Source: JBFFSQ01 sp041572275 (GTDB lineage: Bacteria > Pseudomonadota > Gammaproteobacteria > SZUA-229). Taken from it: 24,648 bases of DNA. Within the stretch, counting starts at the first letter, position 1. The number at the start of each line of letters is the position of its first letter. A program made the position numbers and the translations under genes. Positions 6,857 through 15,589 of the stretch are shown here, piece after piece. The notes beneath the pieces are model-generated. The model saw only the letters and a list, made by a program, of their open reading frames with translations, searched no databases and had not been told where the DNA came from. The stretch spans positions 1-24,648 of the forward strand of contig JBFFSQ010000021.1 of assembly GCA_041572275.1 (NCBI GenBank), given 5' to 3'.

Positions 6857-6884
6857 GAATTCAGTTTATGTCATGAACTGATTC
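6857..6884. promoter_or_regulatory. Inverted repeat just upstream of the LRR surface-protein gene
   Basis: GAATTCAGTT (6857-6866) and AACTGATTC (6876-6884) are reverse complements but for one extra T, around a 9-nt spacer. The repeat ends 22 nt before the ATG at 6907. An operator or a leader hairpin are both possible. Confidence 0.35.
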
Positions 6885-6906
6885 AAGATGTATTAGGTAA
6901 AATACT

Positions 6907-8805
6907 ATGGCAATCAAATTTTGGCATAAGATTGTTTTTTTGATATCGAGTCTGGCTATAGCTTCTTCCGCACAGGCCAATATTAATGATGCGGCCGTAC
7001 AGGCAGCATTAAAATCTTTCTATAGCAGTACCAATGGTGCTTCCTGGACCAACAATGCTGGCTGGGACCAGGCGGTGTTGTTATGTGGTGAGAATAACCA
7101 TAATCCTGTAACAGGTGGTGCCTACGGTGTACATTGTACAGATGGAGTGGTGTTCAGGCTTGATCTGGCTAACAATAACCTGAGTGGTTCAATCCCTGCG
7201 CAATTGGCCGATATCACCAGTCTCAACTATCTGTTACTGAATAACAATCAACTCACTGGCAGTATCCCTGCAGGGCTCGGCAATATCCCAGATCTGTGGC
7301 AATTGCATTTGCAGGACAACCAACTAAGTGGTCCGATACCTGCAAATCTGGGTAATTTGGCGAATGTCTATCAGTTATTCCTGCAGGGCAACAGTTTTGG
7401 TAACAGCTTGCCTTCGATATTGACCAACCTGGGTAGTACTTCGACTATCCCTTTAACAATCAACCTGGATTGGAATGCGGTTTTTAGTAGTGATGCAACA
7501 CTGAATACTTATATTGACCAGCATTCAGCCAATCCCTACCAGGTCAGTCAGACCCGGGCGCCGACTGGATTTGCTCGCTTGTACAAGACCACCACCAGCT
7601 TAATGCTGCAGTGGGACTCGTTTAATACCTCACCTTCTACTGATGGGGGATATAAAATCTATCAAAGTACCAACCCTGCAGGTCCGTTTACTGATGTAGT
7701 AGCTGATATTGATCGTTATGTAGCACCGAATATCATGATTTCAGGTCTGACTGAGGGGCAGGGGTATTGGTACAAAATCCAGAGTTATACCATTGAACAT
7801 AATGAAAACGCTCAGAACGTTGTTTTTAGCAGTGATGACAGTGTCATTGTTTCAAAAGGTGTGCCTCAGGTAGTGGCTGGTTTTGACCTGTTCGTTGATG
7901 AAAATGCCGCCGTTAATCTACAGGCCAATGGCACAGATGCTGATGGTACGATTGCTTCTTATAACTGGACCCAGTTATCCGGTGCTCCAGTAGTAAGTCC
8001 TGTGGGTGAAAACTCAGCCGATTTTAGTTTTACCGCGCCTCTGGTGGGTGCTAGCGGTGACACACTGCTATTTGAAGTCAGAGTGACCGATGATGAAGGT
8101 GATGTTGCTTATGATCAGGTCCAGGTGGTGGTTCAAAATGTGCAGGCATTGCCAACTGTTAATGCGGGTGTTGATCAGGTCGCAGATGAAAATTCACTGG
8201 TGAGTCTTACTGCGACAGCGGCTGACAGCAATGGCCAGATTACGGGTTATCAATGGCAGCAGGTTTCGGGAATGGATGTACTGCTTAATGGTGATACCAC
8301 GGATTCTGTAAGCTTTACCGCACCCTTTGTAGATGCTGATGAAGTCCTGGTGTTCAGAGTCACAGTGACCGATGACGATGGTGATGTCGCGAGCGATGAG
8401 GTTCAGGTGACGATTACGAATGTGAATGAGGCGCCCACAGTAGATACCAGTGTTGATCAACCTTCCGATGAAGTTGTTGAAGGTGATTTGATCAGTTTGA
8501 TTGCCGACGCAGTTGATTCAGATGGTGAAATTCGAGGCTATGGCTGGAAACAGCTCGGCGGAATTTCTGTAACACTGGAAAATATCGATCAGCCAACAGC
8601 ACGATTTACGGCGCCAAAAGTATCTAGTGCCCAGAAGTTGTTGTTTGAAGTCACCGTGACCGATGATCAGGGCGAGACCAGTTCGGCCACTGTCGTGGTT
8701 TTGGTGACCAAGAAAAAAGTGGTAGTGAGCCGACGTGGTGGTGCTATCGGATTGCCCTGGTTGTTACTACTGCTGCTGCCAGTCTTTAGACGAATTCGCC
8801 AGTAA
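6907..8805 (+). CDS. Exported LRR / Ig-like surface protein with GlyGly-CTERM-like tail
   Basis: A 632-residue exported protein. Residues 1-24 are a signal peptide with likely cleavage after AQA. About residues 85-170 hold plant-type leucine-rich repeats (LANNNLSGSIPAQL, LNNNQLTGSIPAGL, LQDNQLSGPIPANL). About 218-316 resemble a fibronectin type III domain. Three PKD/Ig-like repeats of about 93 residues follow (starting near 318, 414 and 508), each with DADG/DSDGxIxxYxWxQLSG and FEVxVTDDxG. The end is RRGG, a hydrophobic stretch rich in Leu, then RRIRQ, matching the GlyGly-CTERM pattern (usually cleaved by rhombosortase and linked to type II secretion). It is probably surface-displayed or released and may bind other proteins or sugars. 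It stands alone, ended by the terminator at 8828-8855. Start: AGGT about 8 nt upstream of ATG. Confidence 0.85.
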   Translation: MAIKFWHKIVFLISSLAIASSAQANINDAAVQAALKSFYSSTNGASWTNNAGWDQAVLLCGENNHNPVTGGAYGVHCTDGVVFRLDLANNNLSGSIPAQLADITSLNYLLLNNNQLTGSIPAGLGNIPDLWQLHLQDNQLSGPIPANLGNLANVYQLFLQGNSFGNSLPSILTNLGSTSTIPLTINLDWNAVFSSDATLNTYIDQHSANPYQVSQTRAPTGFARLYKTTTSLMLQWDSFNTSPSTDGGYKIYQSTNPAGPFTDVVADIDRYVAPNIMISGLTEGQGYWYKIQSYTIEHNENAQNVVFSSDDSVIVSKGVPQVVAGFDLFVDENAAVNLQANGTDADGTIASYNWTQLSGAPVVSPVGENSADFSFTAPLVGASGDTLLFEVRVTDDEGDVAYDQVQVVVQNVQALPTVNAGVDQVADENSLVSLTATAADSNGQITGYQWQQVSGMDVLLNGDTTDSVSFTAPFVDADEVLVFRVTVTDDDGDVASDEVQVTITNVNEAPTVDTSVDQPSDEVVEGDLISLIADAVDSDGEIRGYGWKQLGGISVTLENIDQPTARFTAPKVSSAQKLLFEVTVTDDQGETSSATVVVLVTKKKVVVSRRGGAIGLPWLLLLLLPVFRRIRQ

Positions 8806-8827
8806 ACTAAACGATTCGACATACGAT

Positions 8828-8855
8828 AAAAACGGAGCCTGAGGCTCCGTTTTTT
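8828..8855 (+). terminator. Strong intrinsic terminator after the surface-protein gene
   Basis: A 12-bp stem (8828-8839 with 8843-8854), core CGGAGCC/GGCTCCG, loop TGA, followed by a T run. It separates the surface-protein gene from the flagellar genes, so fliQ needs its own promoter. Confidence 0.88.
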
Positions 8856-8870
8856 GTTGGGTAGTCATTA

Positions 8871-8887
8871 TTGGCACCTATCCTGCA
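8871..8887 (+). promoter_or_regulatory. Sigma-54-type promoter of the fliQ operon
   Basis: TTGGCACCTATCCTGCA matches the sigma-54 consensus (TTGGCAC-N5-TTGC) at the key GG and GC with exactly 10 nt between them. It lies between the terminator and fliQ, about 70 nt before the ATG. In polar-flagellated gammaproteobacteria such promoters are activated by FleQ/FlrA- or FleR/FlrC-type regulators. Confidence 0.75.
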
Positions 8888-8956
8888 CTAATCTATTAAA
8901 CGCCTGTGTTTGTCAAAAAAATGTCTTCAGGCTGAATAATAGAGGATTACAGGATT

Positions 8957-9226
8957 ATGACCCAAGATACGGTGATGCAGCTGGCTACCCAAACCCTGTG
9001 GATGACCATTCTCATTGCAGGTCCGCTGTTGTTGTCTGCTTTGGCTATCGGTCTTTTGGTGGGTATGTTTCAGGCAGCCACCCAGATCAATGAGATGACG
9101 CTGAGTTTTATTCCCAAATTGGGCATTCTGGTTGCAGCGCTGTTTGTCTTTGGTCCCTGGATGCTGAGTAATATTGTCGATTTCACCCAGCGACTCATTC
9201 TTAATATTCCTCAGATGCTCGGATAG
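8957..9226 (+). CDS. fliQ: Flagellar export gate protein FliQ
   Basis: An 89-residue inner-membrane protein, the usual FliQ length. Two membrane spans are visible (about residues 12-37 and 50-75), with the family segments LWMTILIAGPLLLSALAIGL and FQAATQINEMTLSFIPK. FliQ forms the export gate of the flagellar type III secretion system with FliP and FliR. ATG has AGGA about 6 nt upstream. In most genomes fliP lies directly upstream of fliQ; here a terminator and an unrelated surface-protein gene are there instead. fliR follows after 8 nt, so the two are co-transcribed, probably from the sigma-54-type promoter at 8871. Confidence 0.95.
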   Translation: MTQDTVMQLATQTLWMTILIAGPLLLSALAIGLLVGMFQAATQINEMTLSFIPKLGILVAALFVFGPWMLSNIVDFTQRLILNIPQMLG

Positions 9227-9234
9227 CTGAGCAT

Positions 9235-10014
9235 ATGTTGGCCTTAACCACTGAACAGATTGGCGCATTGATCGGGGGCTTTTTTTGGCCCTTTGTTCGT
9301 ATTAGCGCCATGATGATGGCAGCACCGGTGTTTGGTGCGCGCATGATGCCGATTCGCATCCGTGTGTTAATGGCATTCGCATTCAGTCTGGTCGCCGTTC
9401 CCCTTTTACCCGAGGTGCCCGCAGTTGACCCTATTTCCTATAACGGTCTGATGATTCTGCTGCATCAGGTTCTGATTGGCCTGGCCATGGGTTTTATGGT
9501 GCAGATGGTGTTTCAGGCGCTGGTTATCGCCGGTGAGACCATTGCAAATGGCATGGGTCTGGGCTTTGCGCGTATGGTTGACCCGGCCAATGGGGTACAG
9601 GTGCCGGTAGTCTCGCAATTTTTAATCGTGATGGCGACCTTGCTGTTTGTCATTCTCAATGGTCACCTGTTGTTGGTTGAGCTGGTGGTGGAGAGTTTCC
9701 GGTTACTGCCGATCTCGGCCACGGGGCTCTCCACTCAGGGGGCCTGGGAGCTGGTGAGCTGGGGCAGTCAGATGTTCATCGGTGCCGTGCTGGTTGCCAT
9801 ACCTGCAGTCGCAGCCATGCTGGTGGTGAATTTGTCTATGGGGGTTATCACCCGTGCAGCACCACAGCTGAATATTTTCGCAGTTGGTTTTCCTTTGATG
9901 ATCTTACTGGGCTTTGTGTTTCTGGCCGCTACAACTCCGGCCATGTTGACCCGGTTTACCCATTTGCTACTGGATAGCTTTGAGGCTATCCAGGCTGTGA
10001 TTACGGCACGATAG
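9235..10014 (+). CDS. fliR: Flagellar export gate protein FliR
   Basis: A 259-residue integral membrane protein, typical FliR length, with about six hydrophobic spans and the family segments FVRISAMMMAAPVFGARMMPIR and MGLGFARMVDPANGVQVPVVSQF (shown in parts of the middle). It completes the FliP-FliQ-FliR gate through which rod, hook and filament subunits leave the cytoplasm. The start follows fliQ by 8 nt; no strong Shine-Dalgarno sequence is seen, suggesting translation coupled to fliQ. flhB begins 10 nt after the stop. Confidence 0.95.
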   Translation: MLALTTEQIGALIGGFFWPFVRISAMMMAAPVFGARMMPIRIRVLMAFAFSLVAVPLLPEVPAVDPISYNGLMILLHQVLIGLAMGFMVQMVFQALVIAGETIANGMGLGFARMVDPANGVQVPVVSQFLIVMATLLFVILNGHLLLVELVVESFRLLPISATGLSTQGAWELVSWGSQMFIGAVLVAIPAVAAMLVVNLSMGVITRAAPQLNIFAVGFPLMILLGFVFLAATTPAMLTRFTHLLLDSFEAIQAVITAR

Positions 10015-10024
10015 GAGAGCAATC

Positions 10025-11191
10025 ATGGCTGAAAACGATAACGGTCAGGAACGTAGCGAACAACCCACCCCTAAACGTTTAGACGATGCCCGCAAGAAAG
10101 GTCAGGTAGCCCGTTCCCGTGAGCTGAATACCATGATGATCACGGCTCTGGCGGCGGTCAGCATACTGATGATGGGGCAGACCATGATGGCTGATCTGGG
10201 TGAGTTGATGAAACATACGTTTCAGGTTAGTCGTCAGGATATTTTTGATATTAATTCAGTGCTGCAATATTTCTATCATGCGATTTCGGGTGGTGTCTGG
10301 CTGTTGGTTCCTTTCTTTCTGATTATGCTCCTGGCGGCCTTGTTGACGCCTATGACTATCGGGGGGTGGTCGTTCAGTACCCAGGCCCTGCAGCCAAAAT
10401 TCGATAAGTTAAACCCGGTCAAGGGATTGAAACGAGTGTTCTCGGCCAAGGGCCTGATGGAATTATTGAAGGCCTTTGCCAAGTTCATGCTGGTGGCTGC
10501 TGTCGCCGTGGTGGTGATCTGGGTACAGATCGATGAGTTTATGCAGCTGGGTGGTGAGCCGCTGGATGCTGCCCTGGCCCATGCCGGTGAACTGCTGGCA
10601 TCAGCATTTTTGTATGTCACTGTTGCACTCATCATTATTGCGGCTATCGATGTGCCGTTCCAGATCTGGGATCACAATAAACAGATGCGTATGACCTTGC
10701 AGGAAGTGAAAGATGAAATGAAAGACACCGAGGGCAAACCTGAGGTTCGTAGTAGAATACGACAGTTACAACATGAAATGGCCCAGGCGCGGATGATGGA
10801 AGCGGTACCCGAGGCGGATGTTGTTGTCACCAACCCCACTCACTTTGCAGTGGCGCTGAAATACGATCAGGGCGCGATGCGAGCACCTCGGGTAGTGGCC
10901 AAAGGGGTGGACCTGATTGCGGCCAATATCCGCCGTGTAGCCAGTGCCAATGAAGTTTTATTGGTGGAAACGCCACCATTGGCACGAGCCTTGTATCACA
11001 GTACGGAAATAGGACAGGAAATACCCGAAGGTCTCTATATAGCGGTGGCCCAGGTACTGGCATACGTGTATCAGTTGAAGACAGTACAAAAAAATGGCGG
11101 CGAAAAACCGACACTGCCAAAAACTGAGTTACCGGAAGAATTTAAAAAATATGCCGATATGGGGACTGATGTGGATGAAACCCGGCACTGA
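10025..11191 (+). CDS. flhB: Flagellar export switch protein FlhB
   Basis: A 388-residue protein with a basic N-terminal segment (RSEQPTPKRLDDARKKGQVA), four membrane spans and a cytoplasmic domain. The autocleavage motif NPTH is intact at residues 270-273; cleavage between Asn and Pro switches export from rod/hook to filament substrates. Conserved PEVRSRIRQLQHEMA precedes it. AGGAG lies 7 nt before the ATG. The tail after about residue 350 is Lys/Glu-rich and less conserved. Located between fliR and flhA in the usual order. Confidence 0.96.
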   Translation: MAENDNGQERSEQPTPKRLDDARKKGQVARSRELNTMMITALAAVSILMMGQTMMADLGELMKHTFQVSRQDIFDINSVLQYFYHAISGGVWLLVPFFLIMLLAALLTPMTIGGWSFSTQALQPKFDKLNPVKGLKRVFSAKGLMELLKAFAKFMLVAAVAVVVIWVQIDEFMQLGGEPLDAALAHAGELLASAFLYVTVALIIIAAIDVPFQIWDHNKQMRMTLQEVKDEMKDTEGKPEVRSRIRQLQHEMAQARMMEAVPEADVVVTNPTHFAVALKYDQGAMRAPRVVAKGVDLIAANIRRVASANEVLLVETPPLARALYHSTEIGQEIPEGLYIAVAQVLAYVYQLKTVQKNGGEKPTLPKTELPEEFKKYADMGTDVDETRH

Positions 11192-11234
11192 ATACAACAT
11201 GCGCAATAACTGAGATGGTTAAGAAGGTGAATTA

Positions 11235-13325
11235 ATGGAAGCGGTATTACATAACATTCAACAGATAGGTCGGCGGGGATTGATTGCACCGTTTCTGGTG
11301 ATTGCCATGCTGGGCATGATGGTGATCCCTCTACCGCCGATCGCCCTGGACATGTTCTTTACATTCAATATCTCTTTGTCAGTCATTATCCTGCTGGTGT
11401 GTATTTATGCCAGTCGGCCCCTGGATTTTGTCATTTTCCCGACCATTATTCTGGTCGCTACCCTGTTTCGTCTGGCGCTGAATGTAGCCTCCACGCGTAT
11501 CGTACTGCTGGAAGGTCATACGGGTACGGGTGCTGCGGGTAATGTGATTGAGGCCTTTGGTGAATTTGTTATTGGTGGTAATTATGCCGTGGGTCTGGTG
11601 GTGTTCTTTATCCTGGTCATTATCAACTTTGTTGTGGTGACCAAAGGTGCTGGGCGTGTATCAGAAGTCAGCGCTCGTTTCACACTGGATGCCATGCCAG
11701 GTAAACAGATGGCGATTGATGCAGATTTGAATTCGGGTCTCATTAATCAGGATGAAGCGCGTACTCGACGTGAAGAAGTGGCCTCCGAGGCTGATTTTTA
11801 TGGTTCTATGGACGGTGCCAGTAAGTTTGTTCGTGGCGATGCCGTCGCGGGTATCCTGATTCTGATTATCAATATTGCTGGTGGTTTCGCCATTGGTATG
11901 GCCCAGCATGATATGACAGTAGCCGACGCGGTGCGCAATTATACGCTGTTGACCATTGGTGATGGTCTGGTGGCGCAGATTCCATCCTTATTATTATCCA
12001 GTGCGACGGCCATTATTATTACCCGTGATTCTCGCAAACATGATCTGGGACAGCAGGTATTTACCCAGATGTTTAAAAACACCAAAGTGCTGTGGATTAC
12101 CTCGGGTATCGTTGGCTCGATTGGTGTTATTCCTGGTATGCCGAATGTGGCTTTTCTAACGTTGGCGGGTTTACTGGCTGGTAGTGCCTGGCTGCTGGAT
12201 AAACAGAGTGAGCAGGAAGAAATTGCACAGCGAGTCCAGGTGGAAACCGAGACGATAAAACCCACAGAACCTAAAGAGCTGTCCTGGGATGACGTACAGC
12301 CGGTAGATCTGGTTGGATTGGAAGTGGGTTATGGTCTGATTCCGATGGTGGATCGTAATCAGGATGGACAGTTATTAAATCGCATCAAGGGCGTACGTAA
12401 AAAACTATCGCAGGAACTGGGTTTCCTGATTCATCCTGTGCATATACGAGACAACCTCGATTTAAGCCCCAATGCTTATCGTATTACCCTGATGGGTGTG
12501 CCTGTGGGTGAAAGCCAGGTGTTCCCGGATCGTGAACTGGCAATTAATCCAGGTCAGGTATACGGTGAGCTACGCGGTACAGAAACCAAGGATCCCGCGT
12601 TCGGTCTCGATGCGGTGTGGATCGATGAAGGCCAGCGTGATCATGCCCAGACCCTGGGTTATACCGTGGTGGATCCCACTACCGTGATTGCGACGCACCT
12701 GAATCAGATTCTTCACGACAATGCCCAGGAACTGATTGGCCATGAAGAAGTTCAGCAGCTGCTGGATAAGCTGGCCCAGCAGACACCCAAACTGGTCGAA
12801 GATCTGGTACCTAAATTGATGCCCCTGAGTGTGATCGTAAAAGTCATGCAGAACCTGCTCAGTGAAGGAGTGCCTATTCGCGACGTTCGTACCATTGCTG
12901 AAGTGCTGGCTGAGCAGGGCGCTCGGGTTCAGGACCCAACTGAATTAACGGCTGCTGTGCGTGTTGCGCTGGGACGTTCCATTGTTCAGAAATTAAATGG
13001 CCTGGAACATGAAATGCCGGTTATTACCCTTGATCCCAGCCTCGAACAAATGCTGATGCAATCGGTACAGGGTGGTGGTCAGGGTGGTCCGGGTATAGAG
13101 CCAGGACTGGCGGATCGTATGTTCAAATCCCTGGACGAGATTACCCGAAAACAGGAAATGTCAGGGCAGCCAGCCATTCTGGTTGTGGCGCCGTCACTCC
13201 GGTTATGGCTGGCTCAGCTGGTGAAACATTCGGTGTCGGGGCTCAGTGTGTTGTCATACAGTGAAATTCCAGATAACAAAAATATCAAAGTGGTTGCAGC
13301 CGTTGGTACAGATGGAGGTTCTTAA
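11235..13325 (+). CDS. flhA: Flagellar export protein FlhA
   Basis: A 696-residue protein, the normal size. The N-terminal half has about eight membrane spans and the FHIPEP-family signature around residues 140-170 (RFTLDAMPGKQMAIDADL). The C-terminal half is the cytoplasmic domain that forms a nonameric ring and receives chaperone-substrate complexes; seen are WIDEGQRDHAQTLGYTVVDP and PLSVIVKVMQNLLSEGVPIRD (the latter in part). It uses the proton motive force to drive export. The ATG has AAGG about 9 nt upstream. flhF starts 3 nt after the stop codon, with GGAGG inside the flhA end. Confidence 0.96.
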   Translation: MEAVLHNIQQIGRRGLIAPFLVIAMLGMMVIPLPPIALDMFFTFNISLSVIILLVCIYASRPLDFVIFPTIILVATLFRLALNVASTRIVLLEGHTGTGAAGNVIEAFGEFVIGGNYAVGLVVFFILVIINFVVVTKGAGRVSEVSARFTLDAMPGKQMAIDADLNSGLINQDEARTRREEVASEADFYGSMDGASKFVRGDAVAGILILIINIAGGFAIGMAQHDMTVADAVRNYTLLTIGDGLVAQIPSLLLSSATAIIITRDSRKHDLGQQVFTQMFKNTKVLWITSGIVGSIGVIPGMPNVAFLTLAGLLAGSAWLLDKQSEQEEIAQRVQVETETIKPTEPKELSWDDVQPVDLVGLEVGYGLIPMVDRNQDGQLLNRIKGVRKKLSQELGFLIHPVHIRDNLDLSPNAYRITLMGVPVGESQVFPDRELAINPGQVYGELRGTETKDPAFGLDAVWIDEGQRDHAQTLGYTVVDPTTVIATHLNQILHDNAQELIGHEEVQQLLDKLAQQTPKLVEDLVPKLMPLSVIVKVMQNLLSEGVPIRDVRTIAEVLAEQGARVQDPTELTAAVRVALGRSIVQKLNGLEHEMPVITLDPSLEQMLMQSVQGGGQGGPGIEPGLADRMFKSLDEITRKQEMSGQPAILVVAPSLRLWLAQLVKHSVSGLSVLSYSEIPDNKNIKVVAAVGTDGGS

Positions 13326-13328
13326 TCA

Positions 13329-14654
13329 ATGAAAGTTAAACGTTTTGTCGCAGAAAATATGCGTGCTGCCATGCAGGCTGTAAGAGAAGAACTGGGTCCT
13401 GAGGCGGTGATCCTGTCTAATCGCAATATTAATAACCAGGTGGAGATACTGGCGGCGATTGATTATGACGAGAACCTCATCAATGAGGCGCTGGACCAGA
13501 AGCTGATGACTGAAAAGCCAAACAGTGCAGCAGCCTATTATGAGCGGGCTGCAGCTGAGCGTTACAGCCAGGACTATGCATCGAAGCCAGCTGCTCAAAT
13601 GGATTACCGTGAAGCTACAGCCGCATCGATGACCGAGCAAAAATTGAGTCAGCCAAAAGCATCAGGCTACTCCGATCATCAGGCCAAAGGCCTGTTTCAG
13701 GCTCTGGCCAAAGATGATGACAATATGTCGCAAATGAGCAACGAACTGAAATCCTTGCGAGCGATGATAGAAAATCAGCAGGTACTCAGCAGTTGGGGGC
13801 AAATGGCTCAGAAGCATCCTTTGCGGGTCAGCCTCTATAAGCGTTTTACTGAAATGGGCTTGAGTCAGGATGTATGTAAATACCTGGTGAAAGGACTGGA
13901 TGATCTGAAAGATATTGAACAGGCGATGCAGGCCGCTCTCAAACAGCTGGTACATCAGTTACCGACTGCAGCGGATGATATTCTGGAACAGGGCGGTGTT
14001 TATGCCATGGTCGGTCCTACCGGTGTCGGTAAAACCACCACCATTGCCAAACTGGCTGCCCGTTTTGCCATGCGCCATGGTCAGCGTCACGTTGCGCTGA
14101 TTAGCACCGATAATTATCGTATCGGAGCCCATGAACAGTTGATGACCTATGGTCGTCTGTTAGGCGTGCCCGTTCACACGGCGGCCAATGCCCAGGAGCT
14201 CCAGCAATTGTTACACAAGCTGTATGACAAAAAACTGGTGTTGATTGATACAGCAGGTATGAGCCAGCGGGATTTGCGCTTGAGCGAACAGTTTATTCAC
14301 CTGGGCCGTCATGATTCGATCATCAAGTCTTATCTGGTGCTGTCGGCAAATGCCCAACTGGCAACTCTGGATGAAGTCGTAAGCTCGTTCAAGAAAGCGA
14401 ATCTGGCTGGCTGTATTCTGACAAAGATGGACGAGGCCGTCAGCCTGGGTGGCGTACTGAGTACATTGATTAAGCACCATCTGCCGGTAGCTTATAGCAG
14501 TCATGGCCAGAAGGTACCCGAGGACCTGAAACCGGCACGTGCCCGGGATCTGGTGAACGAGGCCATTCAGCATATGAAACAGTATCGTGAAAGCAGTGAT
14601 GAGGAGTTTATGGCCATGGCCTTTAATGGAGGCATGAGTCATGCAGAATTGTGA
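13329..14654 (+). CDS. flhF: Flagellar placement GTPase FlhF
   Basis: A 441-residue SRP-family GTPase that places the flagellum at the cell pole. The N-terminal basic/variable part begins MKVKRFVAENMRAAMQAVRE, then a flexible Ala/Gln-rich segment, an N domain, and the G domain with P-loop GPTGVGKTTT at residues 229-238, DTAG in the LIDTAGMSQRDLRL segment, and TKMDEA. GGAGG stands 8 nt before the ATG. It acts with FlhG, encoded next, which stimulates its GTPase and limits flagellar number. Its presence argues for a polar rather than peritrichous flagellum. Confidence 0.95.
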   Translation: MKVKRFVAENMRAAMQAVREELGPEAVILSNRNINNQVEILAAIDYDENLINEALDQKLMTEKPNSAAAYYERAAAERYSQDYASKPAAQMDYREATAASMTEQKLSQPKASGYSDHQAKGLFQALAKDDDNMSQMSNELKSLRAMIENQQVLSSWGQMAQKHPLRVSLYKRFTEMGLSQDVCKYLVKGLDDLKDIEQAMQAALKQLVHQLPTAADDILEQGGVYAMVGPTGVGKTTTIAKLAARFAMRHGQRHVALISTDNYRIGAHEQLMTYGRLLGVPVHTAANAQELQQLLHKLYDKKLVLIDTAGMSQRDLRLSEQFIHLGRHDSIIKSYLVLSANAQLATLDEVVSSFKKANLAGCILTKMDEAVSLGGVLSTLIKHHLPVAYSSHGQKVPEDLKPARARDLVNEAIQHMKQYRESSDEEFMAMAFNGGMSHAEL

Positions 14655-14707
14655 GGTAAATTTACAAGTTTTTGTTCAGACCGCATCTTTTTAAGCTATA
14701 TATAGTG

Positions 14708-15571
14708 ATGATGAATATGACAGATCAGGCAGCGGGCTTAAGAAGAATGACCAGGCAGAAACCAGTTCAGGTAATTGCAGTGGCTAGTGGCAAAGGCGGT
14801 GTGGGTAAAACCAACGTTTCCGTCAATCTATCCCTGGCGCTGGTTGAAACCGGTAAAAAAGTACTGTTAATGGATGCGGATCTCGGACTGGCGAATGTCG
14901 ATTTGCTCCTGGGTCTACGTTCTGAATACAACCTGTCCCATGTAATTAACGGTGAACGTACCCTGGAAGAAGTGATAATTGAAGGTCCGGAAGGCCTGCG
15001 GATTATTCCAGCGGCTTCAGGTACCCAGATGATGTCTGAGCTTTCACCCGCACAGCATGCAGGTGTGATTCGCGCGTTTGGTGAACTCAATTTGCCGGTA
15101 GATATACTGGTCGTCGATTCTGCGGCCGGTATTTCAGACAGTGTTATCAGTTTTACCCAGGCATCTAACGAGGTCATCGTGGTGGTGTGCAATGAACCAA
15201 CATCGTTGACAGATGCTTATGCCCTGATCAAGGTGTTGAGTGAGGATCATGAGGTGAGTCGCTTTAACATACTGGCCAATATGGTACGGACACCGAAAGA
15301 AGGTTTGAACATGTTCTCCAAGTTATCCAAAGTGACTGATCATTATCTGGATGTCACACTGGACTACATGGGTGCAATACCCAATGACGAATATCTGGTG
15401 AAAGCGGTTAAGAAGCAGAGTGCCGTTTTAAAGTCTTATCCGCAGAGCCCCTCTGCGCTTGCTTTTCGTTCGCTGGCTAAAAAGGTCAATGGTTGGCCAT
15501 TGCCCGATCGCGCCAGTGGGCATCTGGAGTTTTTTGTTGAACGACTCATTCAATACAGTGCAGCCGGTTAA
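14708..15571 (+). CDS. flhG: Flagellar number regulator FlhG (FleN), MinD-like ATPase
   Basis: A MinD/ParA-type ATPase of 287 residues from the chosen ATG. The deviant Walker A GKGGVGKT lies near residues 28-35, then LLMDADLGLANVDLLLGL (Walker A' / switch region) and a switch II DSAAGI. FlhG limits flagellum number by controlling FlhF and, in pseudomonads, by antagonising the sigma-54 activator FleQ. Start is uncertain: ATGs at 14708, 14711 and 14717 and a GTG at 14705 are close together without a clear Shine-Dalgarno sequence; the frame is open upstream to a TTG at 14672, which I reject because the added residues look unrelated to the family. It sits between flhF and fliA as in Pseudomonas and Vibrio. 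Confidence 0.93.
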   Translation: MMNMTDQAAGLRRMTRQKPVQVIAVASGKGGVGKTNVSVNLSLALVETGKKVLLMDADLGLANVDLLLGLRSEYNLSHVINGERTLEEVIIEGPEGLRIIPAASGTQMMSELSPAQHAGVIRAFGELNLPVDILVVDSAAGISDSVISFTQASNEVIVVVCNEPTSLTDAYALIKVLSEDHEVSRFNILANMVRTPKEGLNMFSKLSKVTDHYLDVTLDYMGAIPNDEYLVKAVKKQSAVLKSYPQSPSALAFRSLAKKVNGWPLPDRASGHLEFFVERLIQYSAAG

Positions 15572-15589
15572 CTGTGGAGTCATAGATTA

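Noticed and set aside
14672..14707. Longer start (TTG) for FlhG
   Set aside because: The added residues include FRPHLFKLYI, do not resemble the family start, and no ribosome-binding site precedes them.
14767..15192. Long open frame (141 codons) on the minus strand inside flhG
   Set aside because: Shadow frame of flhG with low-complexity Ser/Thr-rich product; the same applies to the long minus-strand frames within flhF, cheA, cheB, motD and parP.
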